Source: Haemaphysalis longicornis
Lineage: Eukaryota > Arthropoda > Arachnida > Ixodida > Ixodidae
Direction of reading: 5' to 3'
Length of the DNA: 64,000 nt
NCBI GenBank assembly: GCA_013339765.2
Contig: CM023453.1
Location: 31,023,968-31,087,967, forward strand
The position numbers were made by a program, and so were the translations under genes. Position 1 is the first letter of the stretch. Every line of letters starts with the position of its first letter. Shown piece by piece: positions 52,560-64,000 of this stretch. Under the pieces are notes generated by a model. That model searched no databases, was not told the origin of the DNA, and saw nothing but the letters and a program-made list of their open reading frames with translations.

Positions 52560-55285
52560 TAGTGCCAGAGAAAAGTAAATGACAACTCGAATGAGTGGAC
52601 GAGTTTAGGGGAAACCCCCAATGTGGAGGAAGTTTCTGCAACGGAAACTGACAAACACCTGAAATGTAGCTGCAAATCTGCATCTCAGGTGGGTGCTTTA
52701 CTTCGCAGAACCTTGTTCCACCCTGGGGCTACCTCTAAACGGGCTGACTAAAGCTGGGTGGGGGTGCTTATCTTTTATCTTAACAATACCGTAACCTATA
52801 AAACGCGTGCATACGTGTGACGGTGATTGAACAACCTTAGCAGCTTTTCGTCGGATCAGAAAACAGAATTTGAGCGGCTAAACTTCTCTGAAGCTTATTG
52901 ATTTGGGGGAAAAAAAGCTTGTAGATCGCCTTCGCTCAAAGGTTCCTGTGAAAGCTTTCGCACCTGTCATCGTCGCTAGATCGAACCAATCAAGCAACGC
53001 CAGACACGCCTGGTTGCCGCAGAGATATGAACTGAGATCAAGGGGCGCAGAAAAAAATATTTTTTTTTTCGCTGTCAGGCTAAAGGAAGACATGAGATAA
53101 ACGCTTACTTGGCGGGTCCCACGGGAGTATAACGTGCGAGTCCGCGTTTCCGCAGTACCCGCTGACCCCCCAGCCGCGGATCTTAACCTTAACCGGAGAC
53201 AGCAAACACGGGAAGCCCGCGAATGGCTGAGCTACATAGCCTTCCCTTCTTCTTCCCTTGTTTTTTTTTCTATTGTGAGGTTGTTAGTCTTGCTGGGGTG
53301 TCACAGGCTTTTCAGATTTTAAAAATTAAGAAATTTGACGTCAAGATAAACTGCTTCATTAAGGAGTAATTGGACCGTCTCCACCCTTACGTTTATCGCG
53401 CTTCTGCCTCTGCTTTTCTTGCAGTAATTAATGACACGACGGGCTTCTTTTATTTCAGATTTTGTTTTCTTTGCCAATTTCTCAACGTCTTTTGAAGATT
53501 TGCTACGTGTTATTTTTCTGTGCCCACCATTATTCAACCAAGTTTGTTGCAAAGTTTTTGTACACCAATCTTTTTTTTGTAACGGAGGTAGCAACGATAT
53601 GAAAAAATCCTGGAATAAAAGCTCACCGCACAAAGGACTCGTCGGACAGTGAGCTTACCACACAGAGTTCATGTTGAAGAAGTCAAAAAGCTGGCTGGTA
53701 TATTTAATCACGAAGACAATCACTCGCAAGCGCCCAAACAGACGCTAATCGCATTTGAGGTCACTAAGGATTTGTTTGTTTGTTTGTTTTTTGTTTGTGC
53801 TCACCAACAGCGTTGGGTCTTCTGGGGTAATGCGCTGTGCACATCAAGAATATAAGGCACACAAACAGACAACATACACGGAAGGTTAGTAATTAAAAAA
53901 ATAAGCAAGAATAAATGTGTACATGAACACAAAAGGGGAGTGGGACCACAGAAGGCAAAAAATGTTTTCTGGACTACAAGTGCTCGGAAAGCATTTGCGC
54001 AAGCCATACCTTCCGCTTTATTTCTTTTTGTGTTCTGTCGCTATCGTCTGGCCGCGGGAGGCCGATTGATCTGTTTTCGAAGCGAAGGGCGTGTTCGCTG
54101 CTTTTCCTTTCGTATGCCGCACAAGCTATCTCATTCAGATAGGGAAAGTATTTGGCCCTGCCGTCACTGCACTAGAATAATCGTAAATGTTCTCGATCTA
54201 GTTCGACGGCTGTTCCAGAAATTATTTCTAGGAAAGATAAATGTTCCTGGGCAAACGCTGCTGTATCTGATTCGCCGACACTCGCATGAACACGTCACTT
54301 TGTTTACTGCTCCTTCGCCGCTTTTATGTTCCTTGAGTTATTAGCGCAGCACGAGTTCGCCCCAATAACCTTTTGTTTCTTGAAAGACCAGCGTCGTTCT
54401 TGGCTACGTGGTAGTATGCATTTGTTAACACATACAAGCATAATCAAGGTGGGGCTTCTGGTTTGAGACCCGCAAGAATAGAAGGAATAGCGCAGGTGTG
54501 ACTACTCTACGGCATGCGTATTCAAAATATCGTATTTTTCAGGGTGTGCTATAAATAAAACCATGTCATCGCAAAAAATACCAATATAACGTAAAAAAGC
54601 CTTTCGCACAGATGTTGGCACCGATTAGCTGGTGCCAGGCCACATGATCAAGGCAGCCATGCGGGCGTAGTGGTCTGCTTGCCACTCGCAGATGAGCAGA
54701 GCACACACAAAAAAATACCCGCGAAAATTCACGCAGATTTTATTATTAGCCACCTAAGGCGCCAATGTTAAGGCCCTTGAATGTTTTTAGATGCAGAATA
54801 TAGCGGAGACAGTTATCAAAATGAAATAAAGACATTAGCGGGCTTTGTACTGTACTCGTGCTGTGGAAACATCCTGCAATCACCTCAGACTTCCGTGCAC
54901 TTCACTCGCCAGCAGTATTACATTACTCGTTGCATTACATTAGCCCTCACGGCTTAACTTTAGGGGTAAGGTCGGTCTGTCGCATGCTTAAGGGGAACGT
55001 GATACCGCTTTTACTCAAGTTCCTAGCTAGCCAATCGCGATGCCAAGCCGGTACCAACCCACATCAGCTGCCAATAATTTTTTAAAGACGATAGTTTTTC
55101 TTGGACTACTTAAACCCGAAAGTTCGGTCTCCCTGGCTGTCTGTAGCTCAATTCAGCCGCCCAACTAGACAAGGAATTCTGAAACGAGAAGTCCGTGTAG
55201 GCGAAACCTTCCCGAACCACTAGGTCAGGAAATATTCTTCATTCTTGTCTGTTGAGAAGAAAGAAAACATTCGACATATTGGAGG
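52560..55285. other. no supported gene
   Basis: No feature supported. The frames near 53319-53650 on both strands are AT-rich and unrecognised. Confidence 0.3.
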
Positions 55286-56419
55286 CCAAATATCAATCCC
55301 CAACTGGTATTTTCAGTGTTCTTTTAATTGAAAATAATAGTACGTGTGCTGAATTTTTTTCTATTTGCGATAGCAAATAAAAAATATGCGTTGAAAAACT
55401 ATTTTGATCCAAAAAGTACAAAAAGAGCTGACGCGAGCATCGACCTCGTGGCAGTGTTCCAAGTCAAACAGTAACAAAATGTTCCAGCAGATGGCGCGAG
55501 CAGTGAAACGCGGTAAAATTGAATTTAATTGAGCAAAACCTCCTTCGTGTTCATCATGTGAGGATCGAAAGGGAGGGGAAGGGCATGAGAGGTGGGGCGA
55601 GGGCGAGAACAGAGGCATTTACGTGCAGAGGCGGCTGGAGGCTATCGTCCTTTCGCCCACATTTGCAGCGAAGGGAGCAGATGCGGGGCCAATGAAGAGG
55701 TTGATGACAGCTACACGCAGCCAATTGAAGCTTAGATGACTGGTTCTGATCACATAGATCTGAGGACCCCGTTTTAATTTTTTAACACGAAAGTGTTTAT
55801 TCCCTGATACACCAACATTTCGCTGACGTCACATCCGCTCGCGGAAGTGACGCAGCACAACGAAGCAAGCGCCTGTAAGGGTGCACCCCTGCACATAGGG
55901 TCTGCTGCGGGGAAGCAACCTTACTACTAAAGAGAACTTTGTACTTGGGTTGTTCGTTTTCGGGTCTTATATTTGACATGAAAGTGTTTTTAAGCCGGTA
56001 TACATCAAGATTTCGCTGAGTCATATCCGTCACGAAATGACGCCAGTACACATTTGCCGAAGCTATCTGCCAACAGGACGTCGCTTGCCAAGCACACCCA
56101 CAAAACAGCCGCCGGCCGGCAAATCATGCTCAGCTGCAGATTCGCTGCACATTTCACTTTCATCTTTTACGATTCCTATGACGGAAAAATCAACCACAGT
56201 TCTTTCTTTTTTACAGTTTTCGTAACGCGGCGCTGCGAAGCGGGACGCTGCCCGAAATGGAAGCATGCGCGAAGGCTAGCGCGCTGGAAAGGCAGGAGAG
56301 ATGAATAGGAAAGTGGTTGTTTCGTTATTCCGGCTGACATGACTGCAACTTAATGCAAGCGGTGTTGCTGTAACCCGCTCATAACTCAGACTGTTCTTCT
56401 TTGATCGACAATGTTCTAT
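55286..56419 (+). repeat. 1.1-kb direct duplicate, copy A
   Basis: Nearly identical to 58197-59342 at an offset of 2911 bp at the start. Contains two ~80-bp CRE-bearing modules (about 55785-55858 and 55977-56050) built on acacgaaagtgtttta and cgctgacgtcayatccg, and an arm-like segment (55510-55610) related to the inverted repeat at 26016. Compared with copy B it has many single-base losses. Confidence 0.9.
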
Positions 56420-58196
56420 TGGCGGTGAGATGTTGAGTGGCGCCCCCTGGCTCTTGACGTCGGCTAGGACCGCGCCCGCTGTGTCGTCTGCTACACTCCG
56501 CTTGTGAGGGGCAGCAGTGCCTGGGCTAGAAAATCACCCCCAGCTTCGTTTGTTGCTGTAGTGCGTTAAAAAGCGTATTCTAGCGACTAAGTTATTTTGC
56601 CAGCTTTGACGCATCGAATAATTGAAGCTGTATCCCCCGCAAGTTTGCAACACCGAAGAGATTAGAGAACATCTTTCTTCAAAGTATCGGTCAGAAGATC
56701 GTGTGTAACTCGTCCTTTCTGCTTATTTCGCGAGGATCAGCGATCAGAGCTTCTCGATAAGTATTCAAAATGCGTAGCTTCCCTGCAGTATTTTTGAGAT
56801 GCTCCTATGAAGACTCAACAGTTTAATGCTACGTACCAAGCAGCGGGCCTCTCTACACGCGCATCGCACAGCAGGAAATAAAGCGGCTTCTTCTGTTCTT
56901 CGTTGTTGTCCTGTTATCAGATTAATGTTTCTTGCTTTTTTTCTGCCCAACGCATATTTTAATTTTCTGCGCCGTCACCAACTGCTTATTAGGAGGTTTC
57001 GGGATGTTTGGGAGGCTCAACAAAGGTCGTGTGGATACTTCCTTCATGTGGTATGTCATACATTCCCTTCTTCACAAATGGGCTTTCATTACGGCTGCGT
57101 GCAAGAAGGTTCTATATCCGCAGCGTGCCTTGTTTATTCACATGCAAATACAATGAGAAGGTTTGTGCTACGCCAGCGCGATCGCGCCCTAAACAACGTG
57201 GTCCACAGTACTCGAAGGCGGATTTTGTGCTCCGAATTTCTATCGTAATTATATCGTTACCATAACGAACTGACTCTCAACTCGAACAATGATGACATGA
57301 TTACAGTGATGAAGGCATGATATACTCGCTAACTAACGTAATAAATTACATATATATATATATATATAACCGTAATAAATTGCATATATTACAAGAATCG
57401 AAACCGAAGAGGAATTCCAAGTAGCTCTTTATTGCTTTTCCACCCTCAGGCGCGAAGAACAATCCTATTCTACTCGGGATGGCGTTCTAGGATTTGAAGA
57501 AAATTACTTTACCTCTCTTGTCCTGGGCTGAGGACCCGTCCCACTAACCAGATCGATTTAATTGTTAAAGAAAGTTTTCCCCTCCTCCCCTTACTCCTCC
57601 TCTTGAGTGCAGTTTTCCTATAACGCATATCCGAATATCGGGAATATATGGCTGTGCAAAATGTTCCGAAATATCCCTCCAGGTCTTAACAAACATATAT
57701 GTGTTACTATAAATTTAACGAACACGTGACTCGTTTTGCTCACTAAACCCCCCTACTGGTTAGATGCCTGGTGTAGAATCAGCACGCGCGTATATACACA
57801 CTGGGTTATTTGGAACTCACCCTACAGTTTTTGCAGTGCATGTCGGCAAATTTTCATGCCTTGACAACGTAAAGTGATGTGACAAAACACGTTCGAGCGT
57901 TCGGCAAGGTTGCAAAAACTGTTTTACCTTACATATGATTACCGGGAATCGTAATGCCTTCTGCCAAAGTCAACAGCCCTGAAGGCCTAGAATTTGTTTT
58001 GGTCTTCCATTTTCGCTGTTGTCAGTCATTAGCAGCTGACTGTTCCTTTTGTACGAATGCTTACTTGAGAAGCTGACGCCTAGCTCCGACTCTTCGCGCT
58101 CCGCTCAGGACCGGCTTCGCAAGGAATGGGGTGGCGCCGGCAATGTTTCTCCCGTAGCGGTATCCAAAACTATACTTTAATTGACACCATGAGTTA
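56420..58196. other. no supported gene
   Basis: The spacer between the duplicates. A short (TA)n tract at 57350-57368 was seen; otherwise nothing. Confidence 0.35.
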
Positions 58197-59342
58197 GCCA
58201 AATATCAATCCCCAACTGGTATTTTCAGTGTTCTTTTAATTGAAAATAATAGTACGTGTGCTGAATTTTTTTCTATTTGCGATAGCAAATAAAAAATATG
58301 CGTTGAAAAACTATTTTGATCCAAAAAGTACAAAAAGAGCTGACGCGAGCATCGACCTCGTGGCAGTGTTCCAAGTCAAACAGTAACAAAATGTTCAAGC
58401 AGATGGCGCGAGCAGTGAAACGCGGTAAAATTGAATTTAATTGAGCAAACCTCCTTCGTGTTCATCATGTGAGGATCGAAAGGGAGGGGAAGGGCATGAG
58501 AGGTGGGCGAGGGAGAGAACAGAGGCATTTACGTGGCAGAGGCGGCTGGAGGCTATCGTCTTTCGACCACATTTGCAGCGAAGGGAGCAGATGCGGGGCC
58601 AATGAAGAGGTTGATGACAGCTACACGCAGCCAATTGAAGCTTAGATGACTGGTTCTGGTCACATAGATCTGAGGACACCGTTTTATTTTTTTAACACGA
58701 AAGTGTTTTATTCCCGGATACACCAACATTTCGCTGACGTCACATCCGTCGCGGAAGTGACGCCAGCACAACGAAGCAAGCGGCCTGTAAAGGGTGCACC
58801 CCTGCACATAGGGTCTGCTTGCGGGGAAGCAACCTTTACTACTAAAGAGAACGTTGTACTTAGGGTTGTTCGTTTTCGGGTCTTATATTTTAACACGAAA
58901 GTGTTTTAAGCCGGTATACACCAAGATTTCGCTGACGTCATATCCGTCACGGAAATGACGGCAGTACACCTTTTCCGAAGCGATCCGCCAACAGGACGTC
59001 GCTCGCCAAGCACACCCGCAAGACAGCCGCCTGCCGGCAAATCATGCTCAGCTGCAGATTTCGCTGCGCATTTCACTTTCGTGTTTTACCGATTCCTATG
59101 ACGGAAAAATCAACCACAGTTATTTCTTTTTTACAGTTTTCGTAACGCGGCGCTGCGAAGCGGGACGCTGCCCGAAATGGAAGCATGCGCGAAGGCTAGC
59201 GCGCTGGAAAAGGCAGGAGAGATGAATAGGAAAGTGGTTGTTTCGTTATTTCCGGCTGACATGACTGGCAACTTAATGCAAGCGGTGTTGCTGTAACCCG
59301 CTCATAATTCAGACTGTTCTTCTTTGATCGACAATGTTCTAT
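58197..59342 (+). repeat. 1.1-kb direct duplicate, copy B
   Basis: The longer and apparently more intact duplicate. CRE-bearing modules lie at about 58695-58770 and 58890-58975. Inverted relatives are at 39934-40500 and 35745-36395. No protein is encoded. Confidence 0.9.
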
Positions 59343-59699
59343 ATCCGATTGGATGCTTCTGGTAGGGACTCGGTTACAAGATAAATGCATGCAGAGGAAA
59401 CGCCTCGGCGTTCTGTTCGCCTACTTTCTACCCCGAGTTTCTTGACTGCTTTTTTTTTTTGGCGCCTGTGCTTGTCTTATAGTTGATTGCGAAGCACAAG
59501 TTCGCTTCAGCAAACTTTTATTACAACAAGATTCTTACGTCGTTTATCGTTATGGGACAATATTGATGAAAATTCTGCTGTTAAATGAAAAAAAATCACG
59601 CATCTCCACGAAGCGAATCATGACGAGTGGGGGAAGCACTGCGGATGGTTTTTACCGTAAATCACCCCTGAGAGTGCTTACTGCTGCTAAAACGATTTT
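59343..59699. other. no supported gene
   Basis: Nothing recognised. Confidence 0.3.
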
Positions 59700-59795
59700 C
59701 ACTCCAATCCAATTCAAGTTAATCCAATCCAATCCAATCCATTTCAATCCAATCCAGTTCAATCCAAATGCAATCCAAATCCAATTCAACCCATC
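59700..59795. repeat. (CCAAT)n-type pentamer tract
   Basis: ccaatccaattcaagttaat and variants. The mirror of the tract at 34914-34997. Confidence 0.85.
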
Positions 59796-59834
59796 CAATG
59801 CTCTTCGCGCATAGGCAGCACGGCTCTGCAGGAG

Positions 59835-59835
<1 letters not shown>

Positions 59836-59885
<50 letters not shown>
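59836..59885. repeat. (CT)n microsatellite
   Basis: Twenty-four or more CT units, followed by a CT-rich tail to 59905. Confidence 0.96.
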
Positions 59886-59889
<4 letters not shown>

Positions 59890-59932
59890 CATCCTCTCAT
59901 CTATCTCATCCTCCTTTCAATCTGAACCTTTA

Positions 59933-60123
59933 TTTGTTAACCTTTTGTGAACCTTTTGTTCACAGATGTTTTGATTTACACGGGGCTGTGCGTCTCTCTC
60001 TCTGTTTCTCTGTCTCTTTTTCTCTCTTTCTCTTCTCTAACCTTTTGTGAACCTTTTATTTCGTTCTTGTTAACCTTTTGTGAACCTTTTGTTCAGATAT
60101 GTTTCGATTCACACGGTGCTGTG
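59933..60123. repeat. local tandem duplication
   Basis: tgttaaccttttgtgaacct followed by tttgttcaca-, gatttacacggggctgtg-like sequence recurs at 60067-60123, separated by a TCTC-rich stretch. Confidence 0.7.
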
Positions 60124-60129
60124 CCGTGA

Positions 60130-60182
60130 GCACGGACGCCGGACGCCGGACTAGCCTCGGCCTTAAGGTGCTTCGTCCCTAA
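60130..60182 (-). repeat. shared repeat end (ttttagggacgaagcacctt)
   Basis: Minus-strand ttttagggacgaagcacctt followed by aaggccgag matches 34835-34870. It occurs next to a pentamer tract in both places. Confidence 0.65.
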
Positions 60183-60357
60183 AACATTTCTCGCAATGTA
60201 GCGAAAATCCAGTATTTATCACTGCTGTCCGGTACATAGAACATGCGCTGAAACACTTTACCCACTGTAGACGTCAAATATCACGTTGGGTTCAGATGCA
60301 GTTGGCATTCGTACGTGGTGGAAAATGCGCCACGAATATAATCATAAAAAATAGGGA

Positions 60358-60604
60358 GGAGCCACTCCTGATGGCTTAATATGTTCTCCCTGTTCTTTTT
60401 CCCCTGGACGCGAGTTCGATTACCTGCCGCGGAGGCCGCTTTTCTGATGGAGGCGAAAAGCGAAGACGTCCGTGTGTTCGAGATTTCGGCGCACGTTAAA
60501 GTTCCGCAGGTGGTCCAAATTAATCCGCGGCCCTCCACTACGGCGCGACTCATCTCCTGTGAAGCGTCGGCTGCGTTAAACCCCATAAAATCAATCATCA
60601 CTCA
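60358..60604 (+). repeat. Ruka-like SINE
   Basis: B box gcgagttcgattacctgccg with the body through ggcgaaaagcgaagacgtcc to gcgttaaacccc, and a caatcatcactcaatt tail. The A-box half is degenerate. A C13 run follows. Confidence 0.8.
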
Positions 60605-60619
60605 ATTAGTTCCCCCCCC

Positions 60620-62321
60620 CCCCCACCCCACACTCAGTTTCAAATCCTTCGTTAGTCAAATACTTTGTCAGTCGCTTACAAGTTAAGAATACGGTCGGAG
60701 CTAGTGCCTCGCCTCATCACCGACAAACTGTGTTCAGTTAGATTGCTAAAGAAGTCGCTTAGGTCCATGTAAACGCTAGTGCACTGGCTGCAGATCTAAA
60801 CTCAAATGCAACTGTTTAAACCTTGACGGGGGGGGTGTAAGTTTCAAACTCGGGTTCAAACCTATAAGCATTCTTGGTGGCATGGGTGCTTTAAAAAAAA
60901 GATGGATGCACGTTGCCATCGAGCTGATGGCATGCATGCCCAACTCCAAGCGGCCGGTGTGGGTAAGGATGAAGCACTCAGGGTAAGCCGCACTTCATCA
61001 AGACCAGGACGTCGCCTCAGACCCATTTCCTTTCAATCCGCCGTGATCGCCATTTTCGTTTCCTCCTGGCGGTTGACGTTGCCCGTGTTGCCTCGAGCCC
61101 ATGTTTACAACTAACACTTCAGGGTCCGAACTCTATCGCCTGTCTCGCTTCCGCTACCAACGCGTAAGGCCCAACTAGTCGTTCTCCGGTCTGCAACTCG
61201 CTTTCTCCGTCCCTTCTGGTCGCCCCAGTGGGATAGTCATTCTGGTCACGGGAGTCTTGGCAACACCTTCAACCCCAACAGGCCTGTAGAGTGTCTTGAA
61301 ACTTCAGAGCCGGGGGGCTCTGAGGACACCAGGACTCCGAGGGACGGAAGTTGACAAAACCCTAACTGTTCACATTACCTTGTATAGATTAAACACAAAG
61401 GCTTTGGAATATAAAAGACCAAAGGCTTTGTCTCTGCAAAGGCGTTGTCCTCGGGCCTTGCGGCCACTGCTTTTCCGGCGTTGATTCGCCCTTTCCGCCG
61501 GCGTTCCGACCCGAGGCCGGCATCGGGGCGTGCCGAGCATAGCTGCGGCCACCGGCGGCTGTGTTTTTTCTTCCCTCTTTCTCCGCTACGCCGGGTTCGC
61601 GTGATTCGGATGCCCCGAGCGCTGACCCGCTCTGGGCGGCAGACGCACTGCACTAACAAGGAAAGCGGCTGTGCTCTAGCGCCGAGACCGTACACGCACC
61701 TGCCTGATCTAGAGCGCAGATATAATAGCGTGCGGTTCTCGCGCAGGATGTCGCTGGCCCGACAAACTGATCGCACAAGCCTTGCCGGTCGATATGAACC
61801 GCCGGTTGGATCGCTGATCACAGGGTACTGGCGTCTGAAATTCGATTTTTAATTGAGGCTCAGGCAGCAGTTAAAAACCGGAACAGGAAACTCCGAAACT
61901 TGTCATCCTTGCGAGAGTATTTATGACGTAGGAAGCGGTCAATCAGCTGCTTGCTTCTTGTGCGCCTAATATTCTTTTTGAGACGCGCACACACATGCGT
62001 TCAAAGCGGTGTGGCAATTTTAAGAAAATCATGGCGTGCTTTGTCAGCCCTAGTGTCAAGTTTCCGAGCATGCAAACGTGGTTCAGTAATATCCGTCGCA
62101 CTTCCTCGCGGTGAAAGAGCCAATCTGGCCAAGAGATTGTGATGCCACAAGAAGGAAACTAAGTGTTCTCATGTCTCACTGGCCTGAAAAGGTTGTTCTC
62201 AAACTTATGCATGACTGTCACTAACTGCTGTTACGGCGAACACTTTTGTGAATCTGGTTCCTGGAAACTTCACGGCAACATGGCCGCGCAGTGCGAAACC
62301 GTAAATTTTAAACGTATCTGG
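60620..62321. other. no supported gene; GC-rich patch at 61430-61810
   Basis: The patch 61430-61810 is GC-rich and open on both strands (up to ~148 codons on the minus strand), but lacks a recognisable motif. It may be an LTR or repeat leader. Nothing else is supported. Confidence 0.3.
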
Positions 62322-62323
62322 TA

Positions 62324-62899
62324 CAGTTGGATCTCGTTATAACGAACAGGGATATAGTGAATGATCGGTTTAGCGAACAAAATACGAACTTTGGTTGGTC
62401 ACGCTTTATTTCAATGACTTATTTTTTTTATAACGAAACTGAAACCGTGACAGCCGCGCACGATATCGGATACATAAAGAAATATTGACCACTAGGCTAA
62501 GAAGCTACTTGGAAAAATCCCCCGTAGTCCGAAACTGCAGAAGTATAAAGGGCCTTTTGTTCGTAGACACTGGAAAACTTAACCCTGCTTAGTGCTGTAA
62601 ATAGTCACCAGACGAAGATCACATCCTTTATCAAATAAATAAGGACGCAGGCCTGGTTGTAAAGTTAATTTGGTTCTGTTGTATTTTCACGTAATCATGT
62701 TCCGGTCCATTGAGATTGAAATGCAACAAGGAGAAAGGTAAGGGTTACCTTGTGAATAGAGGGTTCGAAGCCTCAAAAATTTATTTTTGTTGCAAGTATT
62801 TTTTGCGGGAGCCCGATTCATCTACTGTTACAACGAATATCGGTTGTAACGAACTAATTTGTTGTCCCGATACTACTTTTTTATAACGAGGCTCGAGTG
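62324..62899. mobile_element. 576-bp TA-flanked MITE (Tc1/mariner-like)
   Basis: Ends cagttggatctcgttataac and the mirror of cactcgagcctcgttataa, each with TA immediately outside (62322-62323 and 62900-62901). Internal phrases such as tataacgaa and gtaacgaac recur subterminally. No transposase frame. Confidence 0.7.
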
Positions 62900-62902
62900 T
62901 AT

Positions 62903-63390
62903 GTATAAGTGTGAGAATGTATACTCATCTCAAAAGCGACATCACGCACTGCCCTTTGATAGGCTGCATTTGCTGAAAGTAGCGCAGTGCTGAAAACGTT
63001 AGCAAGCGTTTTTTAATTCTAGGCATCATGTCTTACCGATCAACCTAAAGCTATCCCGACACTGTAACGGTGGCACTCTGGGTCTGCAACTTCGCCCACG
63101 TGCGTGGGGCTGATGCTACGAGCAGTGAGTGGGTAAACGGTCTACCTTGAAGGGAAACAGCTGTTATTGCTATAGAATGCGTAACGGTTTCCGCAATAAA
63201 CCAAGCTGCTCCTAAATTCTCGTAGCCAATAAAGTTTGAAGTCGGCGCTCCTTTAATTTAGCCACCGAAAGTCCGGTGTGTTCGCCCTTAAGGACATGGT
63301 GGGTTTCCGGAAGTCGTACGTCGCTGGCTGAGAAGTAGCGTAAATATGCTTTTAATGCGTAGAATTCTTTGCCGGGTACCCCCACAGCCA
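62903..63390. other. no supported gene
   Basis: Nothing recognised. Confidence 0.3.
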
Positions 63391-63397
63391 GGACAGT

Positions 63398-64000
63398 GTA
63401 ACGCCCTGCATTTCTACAAAAATTCAGATATCGCGCAAGTTCCGCCTGTAATCGCTATACTGGCGTAAATGTAGATATGTCAAACGAAATTTTTGAAAAA
63501 CTAAGAAAATAAGAAAAATATAAAATAATTACGGAAAATGGCGAACCGTGTAGCGCCCTGCATTTCCACAATGCAGATTTCCCGAACGCTCTAAACGTAA
63601 TCGTTGTAATGTAAACGGCGATAATTTGTCTAACGAAGTTTTTAAAAAGTAAAAAAATAAGAAAAATATATAAAAATACGGGTACTTTCAAAACGGATAC
63701 CGCATGCCATTTTCACAATCATGCAGATTTCGCGAAAGTTCCACCTGTAGTCGTTATAATAGCGTAAATGGACATAATTGGTCCAACGAAATTTTAAAAA
63801 ACTAAAAGAATAAAAAAAATAAAATTACGGAAAATGGCGAACCGTGTGACGCCCTGCATTTCCACATTAATGAAGATTTCGCAAACGTTTCTCCTGCAAC
63901 CGTTATAATAGCGTAATTGGAGATATTTGGTCGGACAGGATTTACAAAAAACAAAGAAAATTGGCTGAAGAAAACTTACATTCAAGACAGGCGGCACAAG
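63398..64000. repeat. ~150-bp satellite, at least four units, open at the window edge
   Basis: The phase point cgccctgca (or cgcatgcca) falls at 63402, 63554, 63701 and 63850, giving spacings of 152, 147 and 149. Units share tttccaca, cagatttcgcgaa, gtcgttataatagcgtaaa and a poly-A-rich stretch, but differ by roughly a quarter to a third by eye. The array continues past the window end. Confidence 0.85.

Noticed and set aside
52628..52700. Short hairpin cacctgaaatg...catctcaggtg
   Set aside because: Arms of about 11 bp with mismatches, expected by chance in a window of this size.
61375..61852. 148-codon minus-strand and 135-codon plus-strand frames
   Set aside because: GC-rich patch open on both strands, low complexity, no motif. 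More likely part of a repeat than a gene.

Overview
The window reads as intergenic and intronic DNA from an animal, most likely a hard tick (Ixodida, probably a metastriate). The evidence is repeat content: many copies of a tRNA-headed SINE with the body known from tick Ruka-like elements, Penelope-like element (PLE) C-termini with GIY-YIG, I-clade and other LINE debris, Tc1/mariner, MITEs with inverted termini, and dense microsatellites. There are no bacterial operons, and nearly all long open frames are shadows of repeats. The species assignment is inference.

Host coding sequence is sparse. Two GC-rich exons on the + strand (23996-24271 and 27325-27594) splice in a consistent phase 1. They encode the extracellular N-terminus and first membrane segment of a protein that looks like an SLC9/NHE sodium-proton exchanger. 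A minus-strand open frame (13855-14304) encodes one membrane helix followed by a very basic tail, with a polyadenylation signal downstream. It is probably the last exon of an unrecognised gene.

Layout: 0.7-2.4 kb is a nested foldback with a hAT-like MITE. 7.5-8.3 kb is a LINE fragment, 8.6-9.1 kb a CATA/CATG microsatellite, and 10.3-12.5 kb a dead I-clade LINE with RT and RNase H. 13.6-14.4 kb holds the small gene. 15.2-17.3 kb is a TTAA-bounded TIR element containing a SINE that was itself split by a LINE with a 15-bp target duplication. 17.3-18.3 kb is a nested SINE composite with a loop-free hairpin. 20.5-23.9 kb is a TIR-bounded block with two head-to-head PLE fragments. 24-27.6 kb holds the exchanger exons. 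30.1-33.5 kb is a palindromic array of eight ~458-bp units, each with a tRNA-like cloverleaf, a TATA-like box and a T6 tract, and a related ninth cassette lies beside it. 35-43 kb holds SINEs, TIR elements and a 1222-bp Tc1/mariner copy. 46-52 kb holds SINEs and foldback MITEs. 55.3-59.3 kb contains a 1.1-kb direct duplication. The last 0.6 kb is a ~150-bp satellite.

The genes do not form a pathway. The main signals are the tRNA-like array, the recurring inverted-repeat architecture, and insertion junctions clear enough to order events.
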